DNA from: Saccharopolyspora erythraea
GTDB lineage: Bacteria > Actinomycetota > Actinomycetes > Mycobacteriales > Pseudonocardiaceae
Assembly (NCBI RefSeq): GCF_018141105.1
Contig: NZ_CP054839.1
Coordinates: 4,898,001-4,962,000, forward strand
DNA: 64,000 bases
Direction: 5' to 3'
This document shows positions 34,369 to 45,705 of the stretch, piece by piece (positions within the stretch are counted from its first letter, which is position 1; each line of letters begins with the position of its first letter). The notes under the pieces are model-generated. The model was given only the letters and a program-made list of their open reading frames with translations. It had not been told where the DNA came from and searched no databases. The translations under genes and the position numbers were made by a program.

Positions 34369-34589
34369 GCGGTCACGTTACACAGTTCCCGGCCGATATG
34401 TTACTCATCGGTAGGGTGATGCGGGACACAGAGCTCGCCGACCGCCGGGGCGACACGACGGATTCGACGCGCAACGTCGGTTTCGAACCCACGATCGACC
34501 ACGAGTCCCAAGTGGACGGCGACAAACCTTTGCTGAGCCCGAAAAGCACTCGGTCAGCGGTTTCGCAGGCGTGCGCTTACCGTGGCCGG

Positions 34590-35846
34590 ATGGGTGAGCT
34601 CGACGCGGACGGCGATTCCTCGCCGGCATCGAAGCACTACGACGTGATCGTGGTCGGGGCGCGGTGCGCCGGAGCACCGCTGGCGATGCTGCTCGCCCGC
34701 GCGGGACATTCGGTCCTGCTGCTCGACCGGGCGCACTTCCCCAGCGACACCATGTCGACGCACTGGATCCTGCGCCCCGGCGTCGAACTGCTGTCGAAGT
34801 GGGGGCTGCTGCCCGACCTGATGGCCACGGGCTGCCCGCCGATCCGGCGGATCTCACTGTGCTTCGGCTCCACCACGCTCTCCGGGGAGCCGACCACGCC
34901 GCGCGGCACCGCCACCACCTTCGCGCCGCGACGCACCGTTCTCGACGCGCTGCTCACCCGCGCCGCACGTGCCGCGGGCGCCGAACTGCGCGAGGGCTTC
35001 GCCGTGCGCGACGTGCTGCGGGAGGACGGCCGCGTGCGCGGTGTGGTCGGCCAGAGCGGCGACGGACGTGCCGTCGTGGTGCGCTCACGTCTCGTGATCG
35101 GCGCCGACGGCCGCAGCTCCACCGTGGCTCGCGCCGTGCGCGCCCCGTTCGTCGAGGACCGCGGCGCGCTCGCGGCGATCTCCTACGACTACTGGTCGGA
35201 CGTGCCGGTCGAAGGCGTGCACGCCCACTTCCGCAACCGCGCGGCGGTGTCGCTGTGGCCCACGCACGACACGCGGACGGTCGTGTCGCTGAGCTTCCCC
35301 CGAACGGAGTTCGCGGCGCACCGCGGTGAAGCGGAGCGCTACTACCTGCGCGCGCTCCGCGGCGTGCCCGAGGTCGCCGAACGCATCCGGGCCGGGCACC
35401 GGGAAGGCCGGTTCCACACCGCGGCGAGCCTGCGCAACTTCACCCGGCGTTCGCACGGGCCGGGATGGGCGCTGGCGGGGGACGCGGCACACCACAAGGA
35501 CCCGATCACCGCGTGGGGCATCTCCGAGGCGTTCACCGACGCCCAGGCGCTGGCCGCGGCCGTGCACGCCGGGCTGACCGGGCTGACCCCGATGGAGCGG
35601 GCGCTGGCCCGCTACGAGGAACGCCGCAACGCCGCTCGTGCGGCGCTGCTGGACTTCACCTGCGAACAGGCGTGCCCGGCCTCGTTCGGCGGCGCCGTGG
35701 CGCGGCTGGTGCCCGCCATCGGCAGCACGCAGGACGTCGCCGACGAGCTGGCGGGCGTCATCGCCGGCAGCACGCACGTCGAGGACTTCATGCACCCGGC
35801 CAACATCGTGCGGATCATGGACCGCGGCACCGTGGTCCGCCGCTGA
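34590..35846 (+). CDS. FAD-dependent oxidoreductase (geranylgeranyl-reductase/halogenase-like)
   Basis: The 418-residue flavoprotein has the Rossmann signature YDVIVVGARCAGAPLAMLLA at about 17-36 and GADGRSSTVAR in the middle. Late in the sequence GWALAGDAAHHKDPITAWGI has the GD motif for FAD ribityl binding. This is the plan of group A flavin monooxygenases and geranylgeranyl reductases. The substrate is unknown. The ATG at 34590 is chosen; the longer upstream frame has no family features. Confidence 0.9.
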   Translation: MGELDADGDSSPASKHYDVIVVGARCAGAPLAMLLARAGHSVLLLDRAHFPSDTMSTHWILRPGVELLSKWGLLPDLMATGCPPIRRISLCFGSTTLSGEPTTPRGTATTFAPRRTVLDALLTRAARAAGAELREGFAVRDVLREDGRVRGVVGQSGDGRAVVVRSRLVIGADGRSSTVARAVRAPFVEDRGALAAISYDYWSDVPVEGVHAHFRNRAAVSLWPTHDTRTVVSLSFPRTEFAAHRGEAERYYLRALRGVPEVAERIRAGHREGRFHTAASLRNFTRRSHGPGWALAGDAAHHKDPITAWGISEAFTDAQALAAAVHAGLTGLTPMERALARYEERRNAARAALLDFTCEQACPASFGGAVARLVPAIGSTQDVADELAGVIAGSTHVEDFMHPANIVRIMDRGTVVRR

Positions 35847-36103
35847 GGACGGCGCGCGAGCGGCCGCCGCGGCACAGGCCCGGCCGGTACCGGAATGGCG
35901 GGTAATTGCGGCGAAAGCGCACGCCGCGGGCGTTCGGGTCAGGTGGCCGTCAACTCGTTTCCGGGATGCCGTACAAATAGCACCCGAGGGAAGTCATTTC
36001 TCAACGGCACATCCTCGCGGAGTTGAGTTCTTGACATCCCGATCGGGTGAATTCCAGCCACGCCTGGTGCCCACTTCGAGTTGGATACTCGTCTAGGAGA
36101 ACT

Positions 36104-36520
36104 GTGCAGGTCAGGTACTACCGCAAACGGCCTCTCACGGTGGAGGCCGTCCGGATCTCGACATGGAACGTGGTCGATGTCGCGGCGTGGTGTTCGGGTG
36201 AAGTGGCCTATGTCCAGGGCCAGTGCGCCGTGCGCTACGTCAACGTCAACGGCGTTCAGCACAATTTCGTCGGAGATTGGATGCTGCGGGGCGTCGGAGG
36301 TGAGTTCTACCGGGTCAAGCACGTCAACTTCCACGATCTGTACGTGGAGGAGGCGACACCCGGCTACCTGCTGCGCGACTTGGAGGCGCAACCGTCGCCC
36401 GACGCGCGGATCGTGCTCCCGAGCAGCGACTCCCGCTGCAACGCAACGCCGGTCACGTCCGCGCTGAACCACCCGCCGCGCCGCTGGCGCGAGCGGGCGG
36501 ACCTGCTCGCCGCGTCCTGA
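36104..36520 (+). CDS. Phage-type hypothetical protein
   Basis: A 138-residue protein whose start, YYRKRPLTVEAVR, and later DWMLRGVGGEFYRVK resemble a widespread family of small phage proteins with the patterns YRKKPVxVEA and GDWxxxGxxGEFY. No other phage gene is nearby, so it may be an orphan or domesticated gene. GTG at 36104 has AGGAG upstream. The C-terminus beyond residue 95 is not conserved in my memory of the family. Confidence 0.78.
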   Translation: MQVRYYRKRPLTVEAVRISTWNVVDVAAWCSGEVAYVQGQCAVRYVNVNGVQHNFVGDWMLRGVGGEFYRVKHVNFHDLYVEEATPGYLLRDLEAQPSPDARIVLPSSDSRCNATPVTSALNHPPRRWRERADLLAAS

Positions 36521-36915
36521 TCGGTTGCGACCGGCACCGACAGCGGGAGTCGTTCCGCATCTGTCCGAAAGTGCCTGTGCACGGCACGGGTCGGCGAAAG
36601 GGGCCGCGGAACGCATAGTGGAGCACTGATATCAGTGACCCGCGTTTCTCCCAAAGGCGGGATCTTCGCATTGCGGACGCAGCGGACGCCTCGGGGGACA
36701 ATTGCGGACGAAAGGCGTTCCGCTGCCGCCCCGCCGACCCGGATTCGACGAGATCCGCTGGAACGGTCCGCGGCCCCCACCGCGGACCGCTCCCCGGAAC
36801 GGAAAACGTCATGGGCCTGCCAGGTCGTCCACACGTCCACGCAGTGGTGTGCCGGCGACCTCCCCGCGGGACTACAGTTCTTCCAACGGCTGCATCCGGC
36901 CGTTGGAGGCACGTC
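36521..36915. other. Intergenic region with no visible gene
   Basis: A 395-base gap. All frames here show irregular composition, and I find no conserved motif, hairpin with T-run, or tRNA. The right end has the ribosome site for the small gene at 36916. Confidence 0.4.
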
Positions 36916-37200
36916 ATGGCGACATCCCGATCTCCGGACCGGCGGCGCGGGTCACGTCTGGTCGTCACGGCGGGACGCGGACCCGACGCGCTGCACGTGC
37001 ACGCGACAGTCGAGCTCGGCGTGACGACTCTGCCGGTGGATCTCCTTCGCGCCGGGCTGCGCCTGCTGGTCGGTTCGCTCGTCCGTGCGCAGCCCTCCGA
37101 CGTCCCACCGCAGCGACCACCGACGATCCGGGTCCGCTCCGAACGCGCCGATGTCGGGCGGCCCCGGCGAGGCTCCGGTGCGGGCGAGCGGCGGTCATGA
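36916..37200 (+). CDS. Small hypothetical protein, coupled to the PAP2 gene
   Basis: A 94-residue frame with GGAGG six bases before its ATG and a TGA overlapping the next ATG (ATGA). It starts with an Arg/Ser-rich stretch; the middle has [21 protein letters not shown] read in parts, then [16 protein letters not shown], a helix. No family is recognised. The coupling with the phosphatase gene is the main support. Confidence 0.6.
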   Translation: MATSRSPDRRRGSRLVVTAGRGPDALHVHATVELGVTTLPVDLLRAGLRLLVGSLVRAQPSDVPPQRPPTIRVRSERADVGRPRRGSGAGERRS

Positions 37201-37831
37201 GACGGCGTCCTTCTCCGCGTCGCGCGCTCGGCAACGTCGACCGGCGGCTGCTGCGGCACTGCGTCGCGGTGCCGGCATCGCCGCGCGCGAACCGGGCGCT
37301 GGACGCACTCGGCGCCGCGGCCGACGACAGCCTGCTGTGGACGGCGCTGTCCTGCGCCCTGGCAACGCGTGCGGGCGCGTCGCGGCGCGCGGCCGTGCGG
37401 GCGATGCTCTCGGTCGCGACGACGAGCCTGGCGATCCACTTCTGCCTGAAGCCGGTTCGCCACCGGCGCCGCCCGCGGTCGGTCCTGGCGCGCGGCATCC
37501 ACGGGACCGCACCCGCACCACGTTCGTCCTCGTTCCCCTCCGGCCACGCCGCCTCGGCCGCGGCGGTGGTCGCCGCGATGTCGATGGAAAGCACCGGGCT
37601 GGCGCTCGCGGTCGCGCCGCTGGCCGCCGCGGTGGCCTACTCGCGCCTGCACACCGGGGTGCACTGGCCCAGCGACGTGCTCGGCGGGATCGTGCTCGGA
37701 GTGGCGGGGGCGCTGGCCACCCGCTGCCTGTGGGCGCCGAAGCCGGCTCCCGCCGACCTCCGGCACCGCCAACGCAGGTGGCACTCGCACCGGCACGCGT
37801 GGCTGTCGTGCGCCACCCGTACGATCGCCGC

Positions 37832-39658
<1,827 letters not shown>

Positions 39659-39754
39659 CGCCGGTCCGAAGTGGACTTCTCAGGTTGCAGGTGTTGACAC
39701 CGGCTTAGACTCCTGTGGCGTCTTCGCGGTGTCCGCGACGGGAGGAACCGCTCC

Positions 39755-40384
39755 ATGCCAGAAGAACCACGGCCCGGGTCGGCGCAGGTTCCCACGCGGG
39801 ACGAGATCGCGGACCGGCTGCGGCGGTTCCCGGCCGAATCCCTGCCCGCCCGGGGCCTGCGGGCCGCCGCGGTCGCCGTCGCCCTGGTCGACCACGGCGA
39901 CGGACCGGGCATCTGGCTGACCGAGCGGGCGGCGACGCTGCGCACCCACGCCGGGCAGTTCGCCCTTCCCGGCGGGCGGATCGACCCCGGCGAGGACGCC
40001 GAGCAGGCAGCCCTGCGGGAACTGCACGAGGAGCTCGGAGTGCGGGCCGGTCCGGAGACAGTGCTCGGGCGGCTCGACGACTACGCCACCCGCTCCGGCT
40101 ACGTCATCACCCCGGTGGTGCTCTGGGTCGGCTCAGTGGACCGCCTGGAACCGAACCCGGCCGAGGTGGCCAGGGTGCACCGGATCGGGCTGCCCGAGCT
40201 GGACGTGGCACCGCGCTTCGTCAGCATCCCCGAGTCCGACCGGCCGGTCATCCAGCTGCCGCTGCTGGGCGTGCTGGTGCACGCGCCGACCGCGGCGGTG
40301 GTGCACCAGTTCACCGAGGTCGTCCTGCACGGACGGCACACCAGGGTCGCCGACCTGGAGCAGCCGGTCTTCGCCTGGGGCTGA
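39755..40384 (+). CDS. NUDIX hydrolase, CoA pyrophosphatase type
   Basis: The 209-residue enzyme has the NUDIX box GGRIDPGEDAEQAALRELHEELG (read as Gx5Ex7REUxEExGU), preceded by LRTHAGQFALP, which matches the CoA pyrophosphatase pattern. The box centre lies at about residue 80. It would split CoA or acyl-CoA into 3',5'-ADP and phosphopantetheine. GAGGAAC precedes the ATG. Confidence 0.9.
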   Translation: MPEEPRPGSAQVPTRDEIADRLRRFPAESLPARGLRAAAVAVALVDHGDGPGIWLTERAATLRTHAGQFALPGGRIDPGEDAEQAALRELHEELGVRAGPETVLGRLDDYATRSGYVITPVVLWVGSVDRLEPNPAEVARVHRIGLPELDVAPRFVSIPESDRPVIQLPLLGVLVHAPTAAVVHQFTEVVLHGRHTRVADLEQPVFAWG

Positions 40385-40493
40385 TGCGGGTGGACGCTTT
40401 GTCGATCTCGGGCACGACCGCGTACCACTTCGTCCAGTAGCGGGCGTCACGTCCGGCGGGCAGGCTGGCCGGTGAGAGAGCAGGAGGTCAAGC

Positions 40494-41771
40494 ATGTCGG
40501 CATCGGCCAGTCCGGAAACGACCAGCACCCGGCTGTGGCACCCGTTCGCGAACATGGCGGACGTGAAGAACCGGGCCTTCCTGGTGGACCGCGCCGAGGG
40601 GGTGTGGGTCTACGACCAGGACGGACGGCAGTACCTGGACGCCACCGCGAGCCTCTGGTACGTCAACATCGGACACGGCAGGCGCGAGATCGCCGACGCC
40701 GTCGCCGCCCAGATGAGCAGGCTCGACGCGTTCAACGTCTTCAACGACTACACCAACCGGCCCGCCGAGGAGCTGGCCGCCCGCCTGGCCGCGCTGGCGC
40801 CGATGGACGACGCGCGGGTGTTCTTCACCTCCGGTGGCGCCGACTCAATCGAGACCGCCGCGAAGCTGGCCCGGCTGTACTGGGTCAACCGCGGGCAGCC
40901 GCAGCGCACCCACCTGCTCAGCCGCGGGCAGGCATACCACGGCACCCACGGCGTGGGCACCGGCATCGCGGGCATCCAGGCCAACCGGGACGGCTTCGGC
41001 GAGATGGTCGCCGACACCACCCGGGTCTCCAACGAGGACCCCGAGGACCTGCGCGACACGATCGAACGCCTGGGCGCCGACCGAGTCGCCGCTTTCTTCG
41101 CCGAGCCGGTGATCGGCGCGGGCGGGCTCATTCCGCCCAAGCCCGGGTACCTGGAGGCCGTCGCCAAGATCTGCCGCGAGTACGACGTGCTGTTCGTGGC
41201 CGACGAGGTCATCTGCGGCTTCGGCCGCCTCGGGCACTGGTTCGGCTCGCAGCGCTTCGACCTGCGCCCGGACCTGATCACCTTCGCCAAGGGCGTCACC
41301 AGCGGTTATCTCCCGCTCGGCGGCGTCATCGCGGCGGGCGCGGTCGCCGAGCCGTTCTGGGCCGACGGCGGCAGGCCGTTCCGGCACGGCCCCACCTACT
41401 CCGGGCACCCGACGGTGGCCGCCGCGGCGCTGGCTAACCTCGACATCCTGGAGCGGGAGAACCTGCTGGGGCGCTCCCGCGAGCTGGAGCAACCGCTGTT
41501 CGACGTGCTGCGGTCGCTCACCGACCACCCGGCCGTCAGCGAGGCCCGCGGCGGCGTGGGCCTGCTGGGCGCGGTGGAGCTCGACGCCGGCCTGCTGGCC
41601 GAGGACCCCGGTCTGGTCCTGCGCGCGCACCAGGCGATCCGCACCGCCGGTGTCATCACCCGCCCGCTGGGCAGCGCGCTGGCGGTCTCCCCGCCGCTGA
41701 CGATCACGACGGAGCAGATCGACCTCATCGGCCAGGGCATCCGCGCCGGACTGGACGCGACCCTGTCCTGA
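40494..41771 (+). CDS. Class III aminotransferase (PLP-dependent)
   Basis: The 425-residue enzyme has the class III plan: FTSGGADSIETAAKLAR, the aromatic YHGTHGVGTG stacking segment, and LFVADEVICGFGRLG with the PLP-binding Asp. The Schiff-base Lys is in LITFAKGVTSGYLPLG. Omega-transaminase or taurine/beta-alanine type is likely. The amino donor is not evident. The ribosome site is AGGAGGTC. Confidence 0.92.
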   Translation: MSASASPETTSTRLWHPFANMADVKNRAFLVDRAEGVWVYDQDGRQYLDATASLWYVNIGHGRREIADAVAAQMSRLDAFNVFNDYTNRPAEELAARLAALAPMDDARVFFTSGGADSIETAAKLARLYWVNRGQPQRTHLLSRGQAYHGTHGVGTGIAGIQANRDGFGEMVADTTRVSNEDPEDLRDTIERLGADRVAAFFAEPVIGAGGLIPPKPGYLEAVAKICREYDVLFVADEVICGFGRLGHWFGSQRFDLRPDLITFAKGVTSGYLPLGGVIAAGAVAEPFWADGGRPFRHGPTYSGHPTVAAAALANLDILERENLLGRSRELEQPLFDVLRSLTDHPAVSEARGGVGLLGAVELDAGLLAEDPGLVLRAHQAIRTAGVITRPLGSALAVSPPLTITTEQIDLIGQGIRAGLDATLS

Positions 41772-41820
41772 GCGGGCTGCGGGGAACCGCAGGGCGGTTC
41801 CCCGCATCCGGTGAATGGCG

Positions 41821-42765
41821 CTATCCCTGCTCGGGCAGCCGCAACCACGCATCCGGAGGCCCGGCGAACGCGCGGTTGTCAGCCGGCCGCAGTCCCACAT
41901 AGGCGCAGCAGTACGCGATGCTGTTGTACCGGTAGAGGTAGGAGGCGAGGATCTCGTCGGACGGGTCACCGCCGAAGGGGTCGCCGCCCGGATGCAGGTC
42001 GGAATCGACCACCTCACCGTCGCCGACGATGCTGCCCTGGTTGCCGCTCTTGGGGTTGGCGTACATGGCGTAGCAGGTGGTCCCCTCGGAAAGCCGCTCG
42101 GTCACGTGGCGGTCCGAGGGGACGTACCCCCAGGGCTGGGCGATGACGCACCCTCCGGGAACGTCGGTGGCCCACATCGTTCGCAGGACCCAGTCCGCGA
42201 ACGGGTCGCCCCACACGGCGTCCTCCCACGAGTCGACCGCATCGACGACCTCGGCACCCAGCCGGCGCACCGCTTCGGCCACGTCGATTCCCGCGACGCA
42301 CGCCAGCCCCATGCCTTCGAACTCGAACTCGCCCAGTGCCGCGGTCAGGCGGCGGCCTTCCACGGCCGCCGCGGACTCGGTCGGCGAGAGCGAGGCCGAG
42401 CCGCCGAACAGCTCGGGCGTCGGGGAAGCCAGGGCGAGGCGCCCCGGCGGCCAACCCGACATCATCGGACGCCACGGGTCCGCACCGGCCTCCGCCAGCG
42501 CACGGGCGTTGCCGGGGCGGTTGGCGTAGACCGCCAGCCACAGGGCCGTGTGGCCGTCGGTCTCGGCCTCGATGTCATCCACCCGCCGCGCCAGTTCCGC
42601 CACGACGTCTGACGAGCCGTGCTCCGCGGCGAAGTGCAGCGGCCGCTGCCAGAACGACGCTCCGGTGTTCGGGTCCGCACCCGCGTCCAGTCGCGCTCTC
42701 AACTGCCGCGCATCGTGCCACCCCGGCCAGTCCACGCCGGGCCATCGTGCAACATCGGAAATCAT
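41821..42765 (-). CDS. Ankyrin-repeat protein with a C-terminal DUF domain
   Basis: The 314-residue protein opens with two to three ankyrin-like repeats (RPLHFAAEHGSSDVVAEL and HTALWLAVYANRPGNARAL). A C-terminal alpha/beta domain from about residue 115 follows, containing GMGLACVAGIDVAEAV and GGCVIAQPWGYVP. I recognise a repeated actinomycete architecture but not its function. The ankyrins probably mediate a protein contact. ATG at 42765 is used; 30 more bases are open. Confidence 0.8.
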   Translation of the reverse strand: MISDVARWPGVDWPGWHDARQLRARLDAGADPNTGASFWQRPLHFAAEHGSSDVVAELARRVDDIEAETDGHTALWLAVYANRPGNARALAEAGADPWRPMMSGWPPGRLALASPTPELFGGSASLSPTESAAAVEGRRLTAALGEFEFEGMGLACVAGIDVAEAVRRLGAEVVDAVDSWEDAVWGDPFADWVLRTMWATDVPGGCVIAQPWGYVPSDRHVTERLSEGTTCYAMYANPKSGNQGSIVGDGEVVDSDLHPGGDPFGGDPSDEILASYLYRYNSIAYCCAYVGLRPADNRAFAGPPDAWLRLPEQG

Positions 42766-42932
42766 GGCCCGGATCGTGGAGCACACCCCCGACACTCCGC
42801 GCTCCGCGGCATCGCGCCGTTCCCACCGGGCTTCGCCCGCTCACCGGACGACTCCGCCACGCGGTTCCCCACGCGCGGTCACCGACCCCGTTGCTCCACA
42901 GTGGACCATCGAACGTTGCTCGGCGGGGAGTC

Positions 42933-43187
42933 TCACTCCTCCTCGACGACCTTCTCCGCCAGTTCCACCGCGAGCCGCCGGACGCCCTCGGGCAGCTCTC
43001 CCCTGCCCGCCGACAACGCGAGCTCGTCCAGGAGCCCGACGAACACGTAACGGGCATAAGGGACGATCGGCGCCCGCCCGACGGCACTCTCGGCCTGCCC
43101 CTGCGCAGCCTGCCTGCGCGCGACCTGCGCGGCCCGGGCCAGCAGGTCCCGGTCCGACCGCCGACGCCGATCGCGCGACGCGGTCAT
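42933..43187 (-). CDS. Small helical hypothetical protein
   Basis: An 84-residue frame with a very basic N-terminus (SRDRRRRSDRD) and two long helices, ending in VRRLAVELAEKVVEEE. The composition is protein-like, and the ATG at 43187 is the best start. It lacks known motifs. It stands between the ankyrin gene and a structured intergenic region. Confidence 0.55.
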   Translation of the reverse strand: MTASRDRRRRSDRDLLARAAQVARRQAAQGQAESAVGRAPIVPYARYVFVGLLDELALSAGRGELPEGVRRLAVELAEKVVEEE

Positions 43188-43299
43188 CACCAACGCGGTT
43201 CAGCCATAGCAGGTGCCCTCCCCCGGCTTCCAAAGCTGACACCTGCCGCGACGTCACGCGACTTGAGGGGTCGCACCCCTCCCCCAGTTCGGTGCCGTG

Positions 43300-43360
43300 G
43301 TTCTCATCCCGTCGACCTGGCGCCAGCCCGAGCCCTCGTGGAGGTCGATGGGATGAGAAC
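43300..43360. repeat. Imperfect 19-bp inverted repeat
   Basis: The left arm starts GTTCTCATCCC and the right arm ends GGGATGAGAAC; they pair at 18 of 19 positions around a 23-base spacer. The single mismatch is G against A. Neither arm is followed by a T-run, so it is not an ordinary terminator. Confidence 0.6.
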
Positions 43361-43512
43361 AGCCACTCACTCACAGCAGCGTTCCTCGAAAACCCGCTCA
43401 TCCCGGAGACCTGCCGGGGGCCTGGGGGCGGCGAGCGCCCCAGAAACCCACCTACCGCGACCCGCAATGTCAGGGTGAGTTGCTCAAGAACTCCGCGCTC
43501 CACCCCCAAGCC

Positions 43513-43548
43513 AAAAAAGCCCGGAGGTCAGCTAATGCCGACCTCCGG
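43513..43548 (-). terminator. Intrinsic terminator of the transketolase gene
   Basis: On the minus strand, a perfect 9-bp stem CCGGAGGTC/GACCTCCGG (43521-43548) is followed by GC and TTTTTT (complement of 43513-43518). It lies 39 bases after the transketolase stop. This is the clearest rho-independent terminator in the window along with the one at 53534. Confidence 0.85.
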
Positions 43549-43587
43549 TCTGCGCGTGCAGTTGCGTCCGGGTGACTGCCCGCCGCG

Positions 43588-45411
43588 TCAGGCGCCCTGC
43601 AGGACCTGCCGGGCCGCCTTGGCGATCGCCTCGGCGTCGATGCCCGCCTGCTGCAACAGCTCCGCGGGCTTGCCGGAGCCGGGCAGGGCGTGGACCGCGA
43701 GCTTGCGCACCGGCACCAGGCTGTCGGTCGCCGCGAGGGAGTCGAGCACCGCGTCGCCCAGACCGCCTTCGGGCCAGTGGTCCTCCACCGTGACGATGCC
43801 GCCGGTCTGCGACGCCGCTTCGCGCAACGTCACCGAGTCGACCGGTTTGACCGAGTACAGGTCGATCACCCTGGCCTGCACGCCTTCCTCGGCGAGCAGT
43901 TCGGCGGCGCGCAGCGCCTCGTGCAGCGTGACCCCGGCGCCGATCAGCGTGATGTCGCCGCCGTCGCGGACGACCTTGGAACCGCCGATCTCGAACGACT
44001 CCTCCGGCGGGTAGATGACCGGCGTAGCGCCCCGGCTCGTTCGCAGGTAGCTGATGCCGTCCGCATCGGCCATCTGCGGCAGCAGCCGCGCGGTCTGGTT
44101 GCCGTCGCACGGGTACAGCACGATGCTGCCGTGCACCGCGCGCATGGACGCCAGGTCCTCCAGCGCCATCTGCGACGGCCCGTCCTCACCGATGGCGACC
44201 CCGGCGTGCGAGCCCATCAGGCACAGGTTGGCCCGGCTCACCGCCGCCATCCGCACGAAGTCGTAAGCACGCGACAGGAAGGCCGCGAACGTGGAGGCGA
44301 AGGGCCGCCAGTTGCGGGCCTGCATGCCGACGGCGGCCGCGACCATCTGCTGCTCGGCGATGTACATCTCGAAGTACCGCTCCGGGTGCGCGTCGCGGAA
44401 CAACGCCGAGAACGTCGAGTTCGACACCTCGCCGTCCAGCGCGACGACGTCCGGGCGCCGGTTGCCCAGCGCGCGCAGACCTTCGCCGTAAGCCTTGCGG
44501 GTCGCGATCTCGGTGCCGAGTTCGTAGTGCGGCAGTTCCCCTCCCGGGGCGGTGAACTCGTGCGCCGAGCCTTCCACGGCCGGCTTCGCGACCTCCACCG
44601 CCAGGTCGCGGACTCCGCCCAGCTCCTCGATCGCCTGGTCGGAATCGTCCAGCGGCTTGCCGTGCTTGTCGGGCAGGTCCTCCACCGCGCGGACTCCCCT
44701 GCCCTTCTTCGTCCGAGCGAGGATGACCGTCGGCGCGTCCGACGGCGTGGTCGCCTGGTCGTAGGCGGCCTCGATCTGCTCCAGGTCGTGACCGTCGATC
44801 TCGATCGTGCGCCACCCGCACGCCTTGGCCTTGGCCGCGTAGTAGTCGAGGTCCCAGCCGTGCATGGTCTCGCCGGTCTGGCCGAGGCGGTTGACGTCGA
44901 CGATCGCGATCAGGTTGTCGAGCCCGGAGTAGGCCGCGTGTTCGAAGGCCTCCCAGATCGAGCCCTCGGCCATCTCGCTGTCGCCGCACAACACCCACAC
45001 CCGGTAGGGCAGCTGGTCGAGCCGCTTGCCGGTCAGGGCGAGGCCGACGCCCACGGGCAGGCCCTGCCCGAGCGATCCGGTCGCCACGTCGACCCAGGGC
45101 AGGATCGGCGTCGGGTGCCCTTCGAGCCTGCTGCCGAACTTCCGGAAGGTGAGCAGTTCGGTGTCGTCGATCGCGCCGGCTGCCTTGAAGCACGAGTACA
45201 GCAACGGCGAGGCGTGTCCCTTGGAGAACACCAGGTGGTCGTTGCCGGGTTCGTGCGGCCGGTTGAAATCCAGTCGCAGGTGACCGTCGAGCAGCACGGC
45301 CATCAGGTCCGCGGCGGACATCGACGACGTCGGATGGCCCGAACCGGCGGCCGCGCTGGCTCGCACCGAGTCGACCCGGAGCTGCTGTGCCAGTTCTCGT
45401 CTGAACATCAT
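43588..45411 (-). CDS. tkt: Transketolase
   Basis: The 607-residue enzyme has the thiamine-diphosphate domain with GHPTSSMS and CGDSEMAEGSIWEAFEHA. The central pyrimidine-binding domain has FEMYIAEQQMVAAAVG and GEDGPSQMALEDLASMRA, and the C-terminal domain has DLYSVKPVD. It is slightly shorter than the usual 650-700 residues and resembles single-chain archaeal/actinobacterial transketolase-like enzymes. It moves two-carbon units in the pentose phosphate pathway. ATG at 45411 is used; a GTG 9 bases upstream is also in frame. Confidence 0.93.
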   Translation of the reverse strand: MMFRRELAQQLRVDSVRASAAAGSGHPTSSMSAADLMAVLLDGHLRLDFNRPHEPGNDHLVFSKGHASPLLYSCFKAAGAIDDTELLTFRKFGSRLEGHPTPILPWVDVATGSLGQGLPVGVGLALTGKRLDQLPYRVWVLCGDSEMAEGSIWEAFEHAAYSGLDNLIAIVDVNRLGQTGETMHGWDLDYYAAKAKACGWRTIEIDGHDLEQIEAAYDQATTPSDAPTVILARTKKGRGVRAVEDLPDKHGKPLDDSDQAIEELGGVRDLAVEVAKPAVEGSAHEFTAPGGELPHYELGTEIATRKAYGEGLRALGNRRPDVVALDGEVSNSTFSALFRDAHPERYFEMYIAEQQMVAAAVGMQARNWRPFASTFAAFLSRAYDFVRMAAVSRANLCLMGSHAGVAIGEDGPSQMALEDLASMRAVHGSIVLYPCDGNQTARLLPQMADADGISYLRTSRGATPVIYPPEESFEIGGSKVVRDGGDITLIGAGVTLHEALRAAELLAEEGVQARVIDLYSVKPVDSVTLREAASQTGGIVTVEDHWPEGGLGDAVLDSLAATDSLVPVRKLAVHALPGSGKPAELLQQAGIDAEAIAKAARQVLQGA

Positions 45412-45527
45412 CCGTTCCACACCCCCGTGGTTCCCGCCAGGAGGGGCGCCGAAACCCGGGGTGCACCGCGCAGCGCCGGGCACGTGTTCGACCTGGGCAC
45501 GGGCGGCAACTGCCGCGGGCATCCCAG

Positions 45528-45668
45528 GTGCCGAGCCGCGCTGTCCTGCTCTACGCGGTTTCCCGGTCCCTGCGCCTGACCGCCGAGTCCACTTCGGATG
45601 ACCTGCGCGACGCCCTGCACGGGCACGAACTCGCGCACGGCGATCTCGTCGGCCTCTACCAGCGGTGA
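45528..45668 (+). CDS. Possible small protein
   Basis: A 46-residue frame from a GTG at 45528 reads as a plausible amphipathic protein (LLYAVSRSLRLTAEST, then LRDALHGHELAHGDLVGLY). No ribosome site is clear, though AGG precedes the GTG. It could be a gene or the fossil of one. Low support. Confidence 0.3.
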   Translation: MPSRAVLLYAVSRSLRLTAESTSDDLRDALHGHELAHGDLVGLYQR

Positions 45669-45705
45669 CCGCCTGATGCGGCTGCCGAGTGCGCCGATGT
45701 GAACG

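Larger units (their letters stand above)
43188..43587. other. Structured intergenic region with several hairpins
   Basis: This 400-base gap has four inverted repeats. GCAGGTG/CACCTGC spans 43209-43246; GAGGGGT/ACCCCTC spans 43265-43281; a 19-bp imperfect pair lies at 43300-43318 and 43342-43360. The transketolase terminator is at 43513-43548. No convincing protein frame exists. It may encode a small RNA or hold remnants of a mobile element. Confidence 0.45.

Noticed and set aside
34475-34500. TTCGAAC within a tRNA-like T-loop context
   Set aside because: The flanking bases do not form a T-stem, and no D- or anticodon arm is present.
36031-36060. TTGACA at 36031 as a sigma-70 promoter for the phage-like gene
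   Set aside because: No matching -10 hexamer lies at a suitable distance.
36635-37024. 129-codon frame before the small gene at 36916
   Set aside because: Composition is Arg/Thr/Pro-rich with no motif, and it overlaps the better supported frame from 36916.
40384-40439. Short peptide frame MRVDALSISG... after the NUDIX stop, and an opposite frame with WTKWYAVVPEID
   Set aside because: Only 18 codons, and the opposite frame has no start. Neither has a ribosome site or further support.
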